This document shows, one piece after another, positions 1-8,413 of a stretch of DNA of 64,000 bases. Numbering within the stretch: position 1 is the stretch's first letter; each line of letters opens with the position of its first letter. Source of the DNA: Paracoccus alcaliphilus (lineage in GTDB: Bacteria > Pseudomonadota > Alphaproteobacteria > Rhodobacterales > Rhodobacteraceae); the NCBI RefSeq assembly GCF_028553725.1, contig NZ_CP067124.1, positions 3,048,001 to 3,112,000 of the forward strand, written 5' to 3'. The position numbers and the translations under genes were made by a program. The notes under the pieces are model-generated. The model was not told the origin of the DNA. It did not search any database and saw only the letters and a list, made by a program, of their open reading frames with translations.

Positions 1-1
1 C

Positions 2-253
2 GATCCGCCCTACTGGGGCTGCGAGGACGATTACGGTAAAGCCATGTTCGAGCGGGCCGATTTCCGGTGCATGGCCGACCAACTAGCGAGGATCAAGGGC
101 CGGTTCATCCTATCACTGAACGACGTACCCGAAGTGCGCGAAATCTTCGCGGGCTTTCGAATCGAAGAGGTCCGCGCCACCTATTCAATCAGTAGTAGGC
201 GCAATGACGGCGTCGGGGCGCGGGCGGAGCTTCTGATCTCAAACATGGTCTAG
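2..253 (+). CDS. DNA adenine methyltransferase, C-terminal part (truncated by window start)
   Basis: The open frame runs in from the window edge and ends at a TAG at 251-253. It begins with the residues DPPYWG, which match the DPPY catalytic motif (motif IV) of N6-adenine methyltransferases of the D12/Dam class. The rest (GRFILSLNDVPEVREIF, then a tail with SSRRNDGVGARAELLISN) fits the end of phage-type DNA adenine methylases. Such enzymes methylate adenine in double-stranded DNA and are common in prophages and genomic islands. The gene lies downstream of the 3' end of tRNA-Gly, the usual side for an integrated element, so it probably belongs to one. The N-terminal part, including the AdoMet-binding FxGxG motif, is outside the window. 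Confidence 0.8.
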   Translation, partial: DPPYWGCEDDYGKAMFERADFRCMADQLARIKGRFILSLNDVPEVREIFAGFRIEEVRATYSISSRRNDGVGARAELLISNMV

Positions 254-786
254 GGCCGAAAATCGCTTGAAGGTTCGGTGCCAGTGTTCAGCGAACCTGT
301 CATCCGGCATGCCATTGTAAAACAAACATAATACTGAACATTCAAGCGACCGATTAAACTTTCGGCCTGATTTGAAGGTTCGGATCATGGAAAGCCGCGT
401 CCGAAATCACCGGAAATCTGCCCCAAACCCCTTATTTCGTGGGCTGTGGGCCACTGTAACCATTTCAGGCACGGCCTCAATCGCAGTCCTTCCACAGGCC
501 GTTTAAGGTCCCTTTCAAGGGCTAACTGCATGACATACCGCCAGCGCCGTCTCATCGCCCCAGCTGGCCTTACAGGCCTTGTTTTACTGGGCCTTCGCGG
601 TTCTTCGCAGGTCTTCGGGTCTCTTCGCACATCCCTGCAGATATTGGTGTCACTCAACACCGCCGGCATTCAGCGTTGGGAGAGGGACATCGCTTGCCCT
701 GTGAACGCCAAGCAGCCTGAACGAGCACATTGTAGCCTCGCAAGTACGTGACAGGCTATAATAAAGCACACATAAGTGATTGAACT
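254..786. other. Gene-free stretch with nested inverted repeats, possible edge of an integrated element
   Basis: No convincing gene is seen in these 530 bases. Directly after the methylase stop, an arm at 254-271 (GGCCGAAA then CGCTTGAA) is matched in reverse complement by 341-367. Inside it is a second hairpin, GGTTCG at 272-277 with CGAACC at 292-297. The string TGAAGGTTCGG occurs near 268-278 and again near 372-382. At about 594-633 there is an imperfect short tandem repeat based on TTCGC. These structures may be a complex terminator or recombination site at the border of mobile DNA. Open frames here (446-751 plus, 385-669 minus) have no recognisable protein character. Confidence 0.4.
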
Positions 787-860
787 TGGAGCGGGTGAAG
801 GGAATCGAACCCTCATCATAAGCTTGGAAGGCTTCTGCTCTACCATTGAGCTACACCCGC
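787..860 (-). tRNA. tRNA-Gly (anticodon TCC)
   Basis: Read on the minus strand the sequence starts GCGGGTGTAGCTCAATGG and ends with the T-arm GGTTCGATTCC and the acceptor strand CACCCGC. The 7-bp acceptor stem GCGGGTG/CACCCGC is perfect. The anticodon loop CTTCCAA gives anticodon TCC, which reads GGA and GGG glycine codons. The discriminator base is T, and CCA is encoded at 787-789. The 3' end faces the methylase gene at the window start, which is the typical orientation for a tRNA used as an integration target. Confidence 0.95.
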
Positions 861-1129
861 ACTGCGTCTCTCATAATATTTACCTATCTGATGCGCAAGG
901 CGGATTGAATACGGTGACCCGCGCCGGGTTTGCCGCAGGCTGTCGAGGCGCCGGCGAATGCCCGTCCGTTGCGAACTCTATGCGGCTGATGTAGGAGGCG
1001 AGATGCCTGCATTCAGGATGCGTGGATCATAGCAGACGATATGGAAACGAACGAACATGTGGCTTCCTTGCCGTCGCCGCTGAGGATTGGCTTGGTCACG
1101 CCGGCTTGGCCTGGCAACAAGACCGCAAA
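861..1129. other. Intergenic stretch between tRNA-Gly and a transposase fossil
   Basis: No gene, terminator or repeat is recognised here. The right part leads into the IS481-type remnant and may be degenerate sequence of the same element. Confidence 0.3.
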
Positions 1130-1362
1130 CCGGCAGAGGTGGTTCGGATGAACCGGACCATCAAAGAGGCCACCGTCAAACGCTTCCACTACGAGAGCCA
1201 CGACCAGTTGCGCCGGACCCTTGAGGACTTCATCCACGCCTACAATTTCGGACGCAGCCTCAAGCCTTAAAGGGCCTGACGCCATGCGAGTTCATCTGCA
1301 AACAGAGGACTTCAGAGCCGGATCGTTTCATCATCGATCCAATCCATCAAAGGCCGGGACCG
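1130..1362 (+). pseudogene. IS481-family transposase, C-terminal fossil
   Basis: The translation MNRTIKEATVKRFHYESH, then QLRRTLEDFIHAYNFGR, is the end of the integrase core and C-terminal part of IS481-type transposases. After SLKP the frame hits a TAA at 1268. The expected continuation KGLTPCEFICK...SEPDRFIIDPIHQ resumes in another frame at about 1269-1350, which points to a one-base deletion. The N-terminal HTH and the first catalytic residues are missing, so the copy is dead. It lies between tRNA-Gly and the ycjF gene and marks this edge as a zone of past insertions. Confidence 0.75.
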
Positions 1363-1396
1363 GACAGTTCGGGGTTGGCCGGGATCTCGGAGGAAG

Positions 1397-2485
1397 TTAC
1401 CGATCCGCAACCCGCTCGTGATCCTCGCCGAACAGGCCCCGCAGCCCGCGCGCCACGAGATTGCCCACCTTCGGGCGCGGCTGGGCGAGAAAGGGCAGCG
1501 GGCGGCAGACTTCCATCGCAGCGATGCCGACTCGGGCGGTCAGGGCGCCGTTCACCACGCCTTCGCCAAAGCGGCGCGACAGTTTCGACAGCAGGCCGCC
1601 GCCAGCGACCGTCTCGATCATGTCGTCGCCGGCCGCCACCGCGCCGGTGGCGACCAGATGCGTCATCACCGTGCGCGCCAGCCGCCATCCGCCGACCGCG
1701 CCCGCGCGCCCGCCATAGATCTCGGCCATGCGGCGGATCATCCGCAGATTGGCGGCCAGCGCCGCGATCACATCGACCAGCGCCAGCGGGATCAGCGCCG
1801 TGGCGGCGGCGACGGTGCGGGATGCGGCCTCGATTTCCCGCCTTGCCTGCTGATCCAGCGGGGCCAGCAGCTCGGTCTCGGCCATGGTCAGCAGGGTGCG
1901 CGGGTCATAGGCATCGGCGCTGTGCTCGGCCAGCCGCTGGCGGCCCCATTCGGTTTCCGGGCGGCGGGCATAGAGCGCGACCAGCGCCGTGCTGACCTGC
2001 CGGGCGGCCTCGATGTCGTCATCGGCCAGCGCCGCGCCCGCCTGCCGTTGCAGCGCGTCGATCCTGGCGAAACGCGCCCATGCCCGATATTCGCGCCATG
2101 CCATGCCAAGCGCGGCCAGCGTGAACAGCGCAAACAGCGTCACCGCGATCCAGCCCAGAACCGGGTAGCGGTTCAGCAACCCGTTGATGAAATCCAGCGC
2201 GGCGATGGACAGCAGAAAGGTGAACAGCGCCACGCCGGTATTGATGAAAAACCGGGTCAGCCGCGAGGGCGGGCGCCCGATCAGTCGCGTGACCATCTCC
2301 ATCGTGCGGGGATGAGGCAAGGGCGCGTCGATCCGATCCACGGGCGGGGCATCCGCAGGGTTCAGCGCCGGATCGCCGGGTGTGCCGTCGCGCTGTTGCG
2401 GGGCGGCGCGGGCGGGTTGCGGCTGGGCCTCGTCCTCCATCTCGATCAGGACGGGGCGGCGCTTGCGGGGCGTGTCCTCGGTCAC
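1397..2485 (-). CDS. ycjF: YcjF-like (TIGR01620/DUF697) membrane protein
   Basis: A 362-residue protein with a charged, Pro-rich N-terminal 90 residues, two adjacent hydrophobic segments at roughly 100-165, then a soluble region and a C-terminal DUF697-type helical domain rich in Ala and Ile (VDVIAALAANLRMI..., AGDDMIETVAGGG). E. coli YcjF is an inner-membrane partner of the P-loop protein YcjX in the phage-shock regulon; the exact role is unknown. The start chosen is a GTG at 2485 that overlaps the ycjX stop as GTGA, a translational-coupling arrangement. An upstream ATG at 2608 would add 41 Arg/Pro-rich residues inside ycjX and is unlikely. Confidence 0.85.
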   Translation of the reverse strand: MTEDTPRKRRPVLIEMEDEAQPQPARAAPQQRDGTPGDPALNPADAPPVDRIDAPLPHPRTMEMVTRLIGRPPSRLTRFFINTGVALFTFLLSIAALDFINGLLNRYPVLGWIAVTLFALFTLAALGMAWREYRAWARFARIDALQRQAGAALADDDIEAARQVSTALVALYARRPETEWGRQRLAEHSADAYDPRTLLTMAETELLAPLDQQARREIEAASRTVAAATALIPLALVDVIAALAANLRMIRRMAEIYGGRAGAVGGWRLARTVMTHLVATGAVAAGDDMIETVAGGGLLSKLSRRFGEGVVNGALTARVGIAAMEVCRPLPFLAQPRPKVGNLVARGLRGLFGEDHERVADR

Positions 2486-3852
2486 AGGCGGTCTCCGATC
2501 AGGAATTCGGCGGCGCGGTCCAGCCGGATATGCGGCGGGCCGTCGCCGGGGCGCGCGGTCATCGGTGCGGGGGCGAAGTTCATGATCGCATAATCCCCGT
2601 CCAGCCATTCGCTGGCGCCGTCGCGCGCCGGATGCAGCAATTGCGCCGGGTCGGGGGGCAACTCGCCCGGATAGAAGGCCGCCTGCCGCCCGTCCAGCAG
2701 CCGCCCGCGCACGGCGGGCAGTTCCTCGCCCTCGTGGCGGATCACGTCCTCGGTCGTGGCGCGCAGGGCGGCGATGGACATGGCCTCGGTCCGCGCGCCA
2801 CTGAAATCGGCGCGGTCGCGGGCCTCGCGCAGCATGGCCGAGACGATGGCGGTCAGCCGGTTGTGCTGGCTGTGGTGCAGATGGTCGGCCTTGGTGGCGG
2901 CGAACAGGATGCGTTCCACCCGCCGCGTGCCAAGGATCTGCGCCAGCCAGCCCGCGCGACCGGGGCGGAAGGCGGTCAGCACATCGGCCATGGCGCGGCG
3001 CATGTCCTCGACCGCCTTGGGTCCCTGATGGATTGCGCCCAGCACATCGACCAGCACCACCTGCCGGTCGATCCGGGCAAAATGTTCGCGGAAGAAGGGC
3101 CGGACCACGCGGGATTTATAGGCGTCGAAGCGGCGGCGGAATTCGCGATGGATGCGGCTGCCCTCAAGCCCGGCGGGCAGCGGCGCAAAGGTCAGCGCAG
3201 GCGAGCCTGCCATTTCGCCGGGGATCAGAAACCGGCCCGGCGTGCAATCCGACCAGCCCGCCGCCCGCGCGGCATGCAGATGCGCGGTATAGGTTTCCGC
3301 CAGTTGCTGGGCCAGCGGTTCGTCAAAACGCCCGTTGGGGTCCAGTTGCGCCACGGTGGCCAGATATTCGGGGGCCAGCGGCCGGCCCTCGATCCGCCCC
3401 AGCACCTCGGCCGACCATTCGCTGAAATTCTTTTCCATCAGGCGCAGGTCCAGCAGCCATTCGCCCGGATAATCGACGATATCCAGATGCAATGTCTGCG
3501 GCCCGCGCAGCCCCGAAAACAGGCCCCTCGGCTGCAGCCGCAGCGACAGGCGCAGCTGGCTGACATGGCGGGTGCCGTCGGGCCAATGCGGCTCGGGCCC
3601 GGTCAGCGCTGCCAGATGACGCTCGAAGTCAAAGCGCGGCACGGTATCGTCGGGCTGCGGTTGCAGCCAGGCGGCCTTGAGGCTGCCATTGGCGGCGGCA
3701 TGCAGCGCATGCATCCGCCCGCGATCCATCAGGTTGGCGACCAGCGAGGTGATGAAAACGGTCTTGCCCGCCCGCGAAAGTCCCGTGACGCCCAGCCGGA
3801 TCACCGGATCCTGAAGACCAAGCCCCTGCATCACGTCGCTGCCGATACCCAT
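2482..3852 (-). CDS. ycjX: YcjX family P-loop NTPase (DUF463)
   Basis: A 456-residue protein with a Walker A motif GLSRAGKT at about residues 24-31 close to the N-terminus, followed by VFITSLVANLMDRGRM, typical of the DUF463/YcjX family. The region around residues 115-125 (HLDIVDYPGEWLLDL) resembles the Walker B/DxPG element of GTPases. The family is linked to membrane stress through co-occurrence with YcjF, which follows immediately with a GTGA overlap. The gene is divergent from hrpB with about 135 bases between them. The family call is firm; the cellular role is inferred only from E. coli. Confidence 0.92.
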   Translation of the reverse strand: MGIGSDVMQGLGLQDPVIRLGVTGLSRAGKTVFITSLVANLMDRGRMHALHAAANGSLKAAWLQPQPDDTVPRFDFERHLAALTGPEPHWPDGTRHVSQLRLSLRLQPRGLFSGLRGPQTLHLDIVDYPGEWLLDLRLMEKNFSEWSAEVLGRIEGRPLAPEYLATVAQLDPNGRFDEPLAQQLAETYTAHLHAARAAGWSDCTPGRFLIPGEMAGSPALTFAPLPAGLEGSRIHREFRRRFDAYKSRVVRPFFREHFARIDRQVVLVDVLGAIHQGPKAVEDMRRAMADVLTAFRPGRAGWLAQILGTRRVERILFAATKADHLHHSQHNRLTAIVSAMLREARDRADFSGARTEAMSIAALRATTEDVIRHEGEELPAVRGRLLDGRQAAFYPGELPPDPAQLLHPARDGASEWLDGDYAIMNFAPAPMTARPGDGPPHIRLDRAAEFLIGDRL

Positions 3853-3987
3853 GCCGTCTCCAGTTCCTCTGCGGTCGCGTGATACAACGCGGCCAGTGCA
3901 AGATAGGTCCGCGCGCAGGCGAAGTGTAGGCCATCCGTGTCACCTTGCTGCGTTGCGCGCGACCTGCGTTCCGGGCTAATCCGGCGC

Positions 3988-6447
3988 ATGACCAGCGCCC
4001 TGCCCATCGATGAAGCCCTGCCCGATCTGTGCGACGCATTGGCGCGTCATGGCCGGGCGGTTCTGGTCGCGCCTCCGGGGGCGGGCAAGACGACACGGGT
4101 GCCGCTGGCGCTGATGGCGCAGATACCGGGCCGGATCATCATGCTGGAGCCGCGGCGGCTGGCCGCGCGCGCCGCCGCCGAGCGGCTGGCGGCGGGGCTG
4201 GGCGAGGCCGTGGGGGCGCGCGTCGGCTATCGCATCCGGGGCGAATCGGTGCCGGGGTCGCGCATCGAGGTCGTGACCGAGGGCATCCTGACCCGGATGA
4301 TCCAGTCCGATCCGTCGCTGGAGGGGATCGGCTGCGTGATTTTCGACGAATTCCACGAACGCAGCCTGAATGCCGATCTGGGCCTTGCGCTGGTCTGGGA
4401 GGCGCGGGGCGCGCTGCGCGAGGATCTGGCGCTGCTGGTGATGTCGGCCACCTTGGATGCCCAGCCGGTCGCGGCGCTGATGGATGACGCGCCCATCATC
4501 CGTTCGGACGGGCAGAGCTTTCCGGTCGAGACGCGCTGGCTGGACCGGCCCTTGCCTGCGGGCCATCGGTTCCTGTCCGAGGCCGCGCGGCTGATCGCCG
4601 AGGCCGAGGCCGGGACGCGAGCGACGGGCGGCACGGTTCTGGCCTTCCTGCCCGGCGAGAGCGAGATCCGCCGCGTCATGGCCATGCTGTCTGATATCGG
4701 GTGCGAGTTGCTGCCCCTCTATGGCGCGCTGGATCTGCGGGCGCAGCGCGCGGCCCTGTCGGCGCCGGGTGGGCAGCGGCGGATCGTGCTGGCGACCTCG
4801 ATTGCCGAGACCTCGCTGACCATTCCCGAGGTGCGGGTGGTGGTCGATACCGGCCGCGCGCGGCGGGCGCGCTTCGATCCGGGCAGCGGCATGTCGCGGC
4901 TGGTGACCGAGCGGGTCAGCCGGGCCGAGGCCGATCAGCGCCGGGGCCGGGCAGGACGGGTGGCGCCGGGGATCTGCTGGCGGATGTGGTCGCGGGCCGA
5001 GGAAGGCGCGCTGCCCGGTTTTGCCCCGCCCGAGATCGCGGTGGCCGATCTGTGCGGGCTGGCGCTGGAACTGGCGGTCTGGGGGGCCGGGGCGGCGGAT
5101 CTGGCCTTTCTGACCCCGCCCCCCGAGGCGGCGCTGTCCGAGGCGCGGGACCTGCTGCGCGCGCTGGAAGCATTGGACGATGCGGGACGGATCACCGCGC
5201 ATGGCCGGGCGCTGGCGCGGCTGCCGCTGCATCCGCGTCTGGCGCATATGTTGCTGAGATCGGGCGGGGCGGCGGCGGATCTGGCGGCGCTGCTGTCGGA
5301 TCGCGATCCGCTGCGCGGGGCACCTGCCGATATCGGTTTGCGGCTGGCGGCGATGCGCGATCCGAAGCGGTTCGCGGCGCGCAGTCCGTATGAGGTCAAT
5401 CCGGCAGGAATCCACCGGTTGCGGGACGAGGCGGCCCGGTTGCGCCGGTTGCTTGCGTCCCGCGACGGCGGGGGGGCGCTGCCCCCCCCGACCCCCCCGG
5501 GATATTTGGGCACCAAAGATGGGGCGATGCTGGCTTTGGCCTATCCCGACCGGATCGGGATGCGGCGCAAGGGAGGACTGCCGCGCTTTGTGCTGTCGGG
5601 TGGCAAGGGGGCGTTTTTCGAGCCGGGCGATGCGATGGGGCAGGCACGACTGGTCGTCGCGGCGGATCTGGATGGCGATATGCGCGAGGCGCGTATCCGG
5701 CTGGCGGCGGCTCTGGATGAGGAGGATTTGCGGGCGTTGTTTGCGGCGCAGATCCGCGAAGTGGATATTTGCGAATGGTCGCGTCGCGAGGGTCGCGTTC
5801 TGGCGCGGCGGCAGGAGCGGTTGGGGGCGCTGGTGCTGTCGGATCGCGGCTGGATGGATGTGCCCGACGAGGCGGTGGCGCGGGCGGCGCTGGAAGGGTT
5901 GCGGATCGACGGGCTGACATGGAGCCGGGCGGCCGCCCGGCTGCGGGCCCGGATCGCGCTGGTTCCCGCGCTGGGGGCGGTGGATGACGACAGTCTGCTG
6001 GCCGAGGGCGATTGGCTGCTGCCCTGGCTGGGCAAGGCTCGGGCGCTGGCCGATCTGCGCGGGCTGGATCTGGTGCCGCCGTTGCTGGCGCGGCTGGGCT
6101 GGCAGGGACAGCAGGTTCTGGATCGAGAGGTTCCGGCGCATTTCGTCACACCTTTGGGGCGCAGGGTGGCGATCGATTACGACCATGATCTGCCCTCGAT
6201 CGAGTGCCGGTTGCAGGAGTTGTTCGGCGTGACGCGCCATCCGGTGGTGGGCGGCAGGCCGTTGCGGATCAGCCTGTTGTCTCCGGGGGGCAAGCCCGTG
6301 CAGGTGACCAGCAATCTGCCGGGGTTCTGGGCCAATTCCTATGCCGATGTCCGGAAGGACATGCGCGGGCGCTATCCCCGCCATCCGTGGCCCGAAGACC
6401 CGACCTCGGCCGATCCGACGCTGCGGGCCAAGCCGCGCGGCAGTTAG
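3988..6447 (+). CDS. hrpB: ATP-dependent helicase HrpB
   Basis: A DEAH-like superfamily 2 helicase of 819 residues. Walker A APPGAGKT is at about residues 28-35, the Walker B box reads DEFH near 120 and motif III SATLD near 150; QRRGRAGR is the motif VI arginine-finger region. The C-terminal HrpB domain includes LALAYPDRIG and the end ...RYPRHPWPEDPT. HrpB is thought to act on RNA, but its substrate is not settled. The ATG at 3988 fits family N-termini (LPIDEALPDL); an in-frame ATG at 3937 would add an unrelated leader. Residues about 494-511 are encoded by a copy of a dispersed palindromic repeat (5469-5521). The gene overlaps the DUF2794 gene tail to tail by 4 bases. Confidence 0.95.
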   Translation: MTSALPIDEALPDLCDALARHGRAVLVAPPGAGKTTRVPLALMAQIPGRIIMLEPRRLAARAAAERLAAGLGEAVGARVGYRIRGESVPGSRIEVVTEGILTRMIQSDPSLEGIGCVIFDEFHERSLNADLGLALVWEARGALREDLALLVMSATLDAQPVAALMDDAPIIRSDGQSFPVETRWLDRPLPAGHRFLSEAARLIAEAEAGTRATGGTVLAFLPGESEIRRVMAMLSDIGCELLPLYGALDLRAQRAALSAPGGQRRIVLATSIAETSLTIPEVRVVVDTGRARRARFDPGSGMSRLVTERVSRAEADQRRGRAGRVAPGICWRMWSRAEEGALPGFAPPEIAVADLCGLALELAVWGAGAADLAFLTPPPEAALSEARDLLRALEALDDAGRITAHGRALARLPLHPRLAHMLLRSGGAAADLAALLSDRDPLRGAPADIGLRLAAMRDPKRFAARSPYEVNPAGIHRLRDEAARLRRLLASRDGGGALPPPTPPGYLGTKDGAMLALAYPDRIGMRRKGGLPRFVLSGGKGAFFEPGDAMGQARLVVAADLDGDMREARIRLAAALDEEDLRALFAAQIREVDICEWSRREGRVLARRQERLGALVLSDRGWMDVPDEAVARAALEGLRIDGLTWSRAAARLRARIALVPALGAVDDDSLLAEGDWLLPWLGKARALADLRGLDLVPPLLARLGWQGQQVLDREVPAHFVTPLGRRVAIDYDHDLPSIECRLQELFGVTRHPVVGGRPLRISLLSPGGKPVQVTSNLPGFWANSYADVRKDMRGRYPRHPWPEDPTSADPTLRAKPRGS
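5469..5521 (+). repeat. Dispersed hairpin-plus-tail repeat, copy A1, inside hrpB
   Basis: A GC hairpin (GGGGGGC/GCCCCCC around GCT) is followed by ACCCCCCCGGGATATTTG and CACCAAAGATG. The same arrangement occurs at 54156-54203 and, inverted, at 26788-26848. Here it is read in frame as a Gly/Pro-rich linker starting GGGALPPPTPPGYLGTKDG, just before the conserved LALAYPDRIG segment of HrpB. Confidence 0.8.
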
Positions 6448-6776
6448 TCGATGGCGCGGATCAGCTTTTTCTCCAGCACCCGCAGCACCTGCTTCAGGTC
6501 GTGGCCGCGTTTCAGCACTCGTCCATCCATGCCGATCACCGCATAGGCGCCCTGTGCCCCGCGCAGGGTGGGGCGCTTTTCGATGCGATAGAGCGGGTGT
6601 TCCGTCGCGCGGCGGAAGACGCTGAAGATGGCGGCGTCGCGCAGGAAGGACATCGCATAATCGCGCCATTCGCCCGCGGCGACGAAACGCCCATAGACAG
6701 AGAGGATCATGCCCAGTTCGGTCCGGTCGAAGACCACGCGATCAGGGGCGGCGTGAAGCGACGGGGTGACATTCAT
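6444..6776 (-). CDS. DUF2794 family protein
   Basis: A 110-residue protein with the DUF2794 pattern: FDRTELGMILSVYGRFVAAGEWRDYAMSF, then AIFSVFRRATEHPLYRIEK, and GAYAVIGMDGRVLKRGHDLKQVLRVLEKK. This is a small, cytosolic, alphaproteobacterial family of unknown function with no signal peptide. The start is one of two adjacent ATGs (6779 or 6776); a longer frame from 6809 has no support. Its stop overlaps the hrpB stop on the other strand. Before the IS insertion at 6878 its upstream neighbour was the I78-inhibitor lipoprotein pair, separated by a terminator. Confidence 0.85.
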   Translation of the reverse strand: MNVTPSLHAAPDRVVFDRTELGMILSVYGRFVAAGEWRDYAMSFLRDAAIFSVFRRATEHPLYRIEKRPTLRGAQGAYAVIGMDGRVLKRGHDLKQVLRVLEKKLIRAID

Positions 6777-6816
6777 CATGACGAAATGGTGACATCGGGC
6801 GCGGGGCAAAGCAAAT

Positions 6817-6847
6817 GAAAAGGGCGGCCGGATGGTGACGGCCGCCC
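6817..6847 (-). terminator. Rho-independent terminator, originally of the I78 lipoprotein genes
   Basis: On the minus strand a 9-bp stem GGGCGGCCG/CGGCCGCCC with an 8-base loop is followed by TTTTC. It now lies on the far side of the IS4-family element from the lipoprotein genes. Without the IS it would sit about 20-25 bases after their last stop codon. Confidence 0.75.
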
Positions 6848-6868
6848 CGGAATGACCCTGGGAAGGCA

Positions 6869-6877
6869 GCGGTCAAT
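6869..6877. repeat. Target-site duplication, left copy
   Basis: GCGGTCAAT directly precedes the left inverted repeat of the IS4-family element and is repeated exactly at 8414-8422 after the right end. Nine bases is the duplication length expected of the Tn5/IS50 branch of IS4. Confidence 0.9.
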
Positions 6878-8413
6878 CTTGCAGTTACCCACAAGTGGTG
6901 CGGCGAATTGATTCACCCACCAGACTTGGCCTTGCCTGAGCACAAGCGATCATGATTCGTCATGTGGCACCGAATAATTGAGGTGCAGACATGGGACAGA
7001 GTTGGGTGGAAACGGAAACGGCCGGATGCGATCTGGGAGATGTCAGGCTGAACAGGCGGCTTGAGGCAATGCTCGAGGCCCTCGGGGAACGGCCGGGAAA
7101 ATCGCTGCCGACGGCATTCCAGGACTGGTCGAATACCAAGGCCGCCTACCGCTTCTTTGCTAACGGCAATGTCAGCGAGGACAAGATCCTCGAGGGCCAT
7201 TTCGCTGCCTCTGCCCTGCGCATCCGGGCAACCGATGGTCCCATCCTGATCCTGCAGGACACCACGGAATTCTCCTTCAAGCGTTCGGCTCCGGAGAAGG
7301 TGGGGTTCACGACGGTGTCGACTGGACGCAAACTGAAGGAAGGTCGCTATCAGAAACATGCGGTCTGCGGGCTTTTGATGCATGCCAGCATGGCCATCAC
7401 GCCGGATGGGCTGCCGCTCGGCCTGACGGCGGCCAAGTTCTGGTCGCGCAGCAAGTTCAAGGGAACCGCCGCTCTTAAACGGAAGATCAATCCGACCCGG
7501 GTGCCGATCGAACAGAAGGAAAGCATGCGCTGGCTCGACAATCTGCGCCTGTCCACCGAACTGACAGGGGTGCCAGAGCGCTGCGTGCATATCGGTGATC
7601 GGGAAAGCGACATATACGAACTCTACTGCCTGTCCGAAGAACTCGGGACCGGGTTCCTCGTCCGCAGCTGCGTCGACCGTCTGGCGGAGGATGGCGGCAC
7701 GACCATTGCCAAGGTGATGGCAGAGGTGCAGTCCAGCGGCACCCACGAGGTCCGGTTCCGCGATGCGCAGGGCAAGGATCATTGCGCCGTGCTCTCGGTC
7801 CGGCACGCTACAATGACGGTCCGCCCGCCGATCGGAAAGCAGCGGAAATACCGGCATCAGAATCTTCAGATCATCCATGCCGAGGAGCTTGACCCGCCGG
7901 AAGGCCGGGTGCCCGTCTTCTGGAAGCTGATCACGAACTTGCCGGTGGCGACCCACGCGGACGCAATCCACAAGCTCCAATGGTATGCGCTGCGCTGGAA
8001 GATCGAGACATTCTTCCGGACCCTGAAGACCGGGTGCCGGATCGAAGAGCTGCGCCTGGCCACGGCTGATCGACTGGCAAACTGTATCGCGTTGTGCTGC
8101 GTCGTGTCCTGGCGCGTGTCATGGATGACGATGCTCGGCCGAGAGGTGCCGAAAGCATCGCCTGCTGCCGTCTTCACCGACGCCGAACGCCAACTGCTCG
8201 AGCGCACAGCGCCCGAGAGCAAGCAAAAGCTTCCGCGTGACCTCGATTTCTATGTCAGACTCGTCGCGCGGCTCGGCGGCTATCTCGATCGGACCTCCGA
8301 TGCGCCACCAGGAACCACCGTCATATGGCGCGGCCTCTCCCGCCTCGCCGATCTTGTCGAAGGCGCTCGCATCGCCGAAACACCATCATCCGAGACATAT
8401 GGGTAACTGCAAG
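6878..8413 (+). mobile_element. IS4-family (Tn5-like) insertion sequence, complete, 1536 bp
   Basis: The ends are inverted repeats with CTTGCAGTTACCCA at 6878-6891 and its complement at 8400-8413. A 9-bp direct repeat GCGGTCAAT flanks the element. It carries one transposase gene with a complete DDE triad. Perfect ends, exact duplication and an intact frame suggest a recent and possibly active insertion. It landed on the stop codon of the neighbouring lipoprotein gene without damaging it. Confidence 0.93.
6991..8406 (+). CDS. IS4-family transposase (Tn5-like)
   Basis: A 471-residue transposase. The N-terminal DNA-binding region (CDLGDVRLNRRLEAMLEAL, then AAYRFFANGNVSEDKILEGH) matches the Tn5 N-terminal domain. 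The DDE triad is visible: D in LQDTTEF near residue 90, D in IGDRESDIYELY near 203, and E in the YREK-type motif YALRWKIETFFRTLKTG near 338. It cuts and pastes its own element by binding the terminal repeats at 6878 and 8413. The frame is full length with no stop, and its last codons run into the right inverted repeat. Function is confidently inferred; activity is untested. Confidence 0.95.
   Translation: MGQSWVETETAGCDLGDVRLNRRLEAMLEALGERPGKSLPTAFQDWSNTKAAYRFFANGNVSEDKILEGHFAASALRIRATDGPILILQDTTEFSFKRSAPEKVGFTTVSTGRKLKEGRYQKHAVCGLLMHASMAITPDGLPLGLTAAKFWSRSKFKGTAALKRKINPTRVPIEQKESMRWLDNLRLSTELTGVPERCVHIGDRESDIYELYCLSEELGTGFLVRSCVDRLAEDGGTTIAKVMAEVQSSGTHEVRFRDAQGKDHCAVLSVRHATMTVRPPIGKQRKYRHQNLQIIHAEELDPPEGRVPVFWKLITNLPVATHADAIHKLQWYALRWKIETFFRTLKTGCRIEELRLATADRLANCIALCCVVSWRVSWMTMLGREVPKASPAAVFTDAERQLLERTAPESKQKLPRDLDFYVRLVARLGGYLDRTSDAPPGTTVIWRGLSRLADLVEGARIAETPSSETYG

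Noticed and set aside
594..633. Short direct repeats based on TTCGC, considered as a CRISPR or iteron array
   Set aside because: Units are only 9-11 bases, irregular and without spacers of constant length.
446..751. 101-codon plus-strand frame left of tRNA-Gly
   Set aside because: No family resemblance, no ribosome-binding site, and the composition is like non-coding sequence.
3976..6669. 897-codon open frame on the minus strand opposite hrpB
   Set aside because: It is a GC-rich antisense shadow with Arg/Gln/Pro-rich, non-family sequence; hrpB on the plus strand has all helicase motifs.
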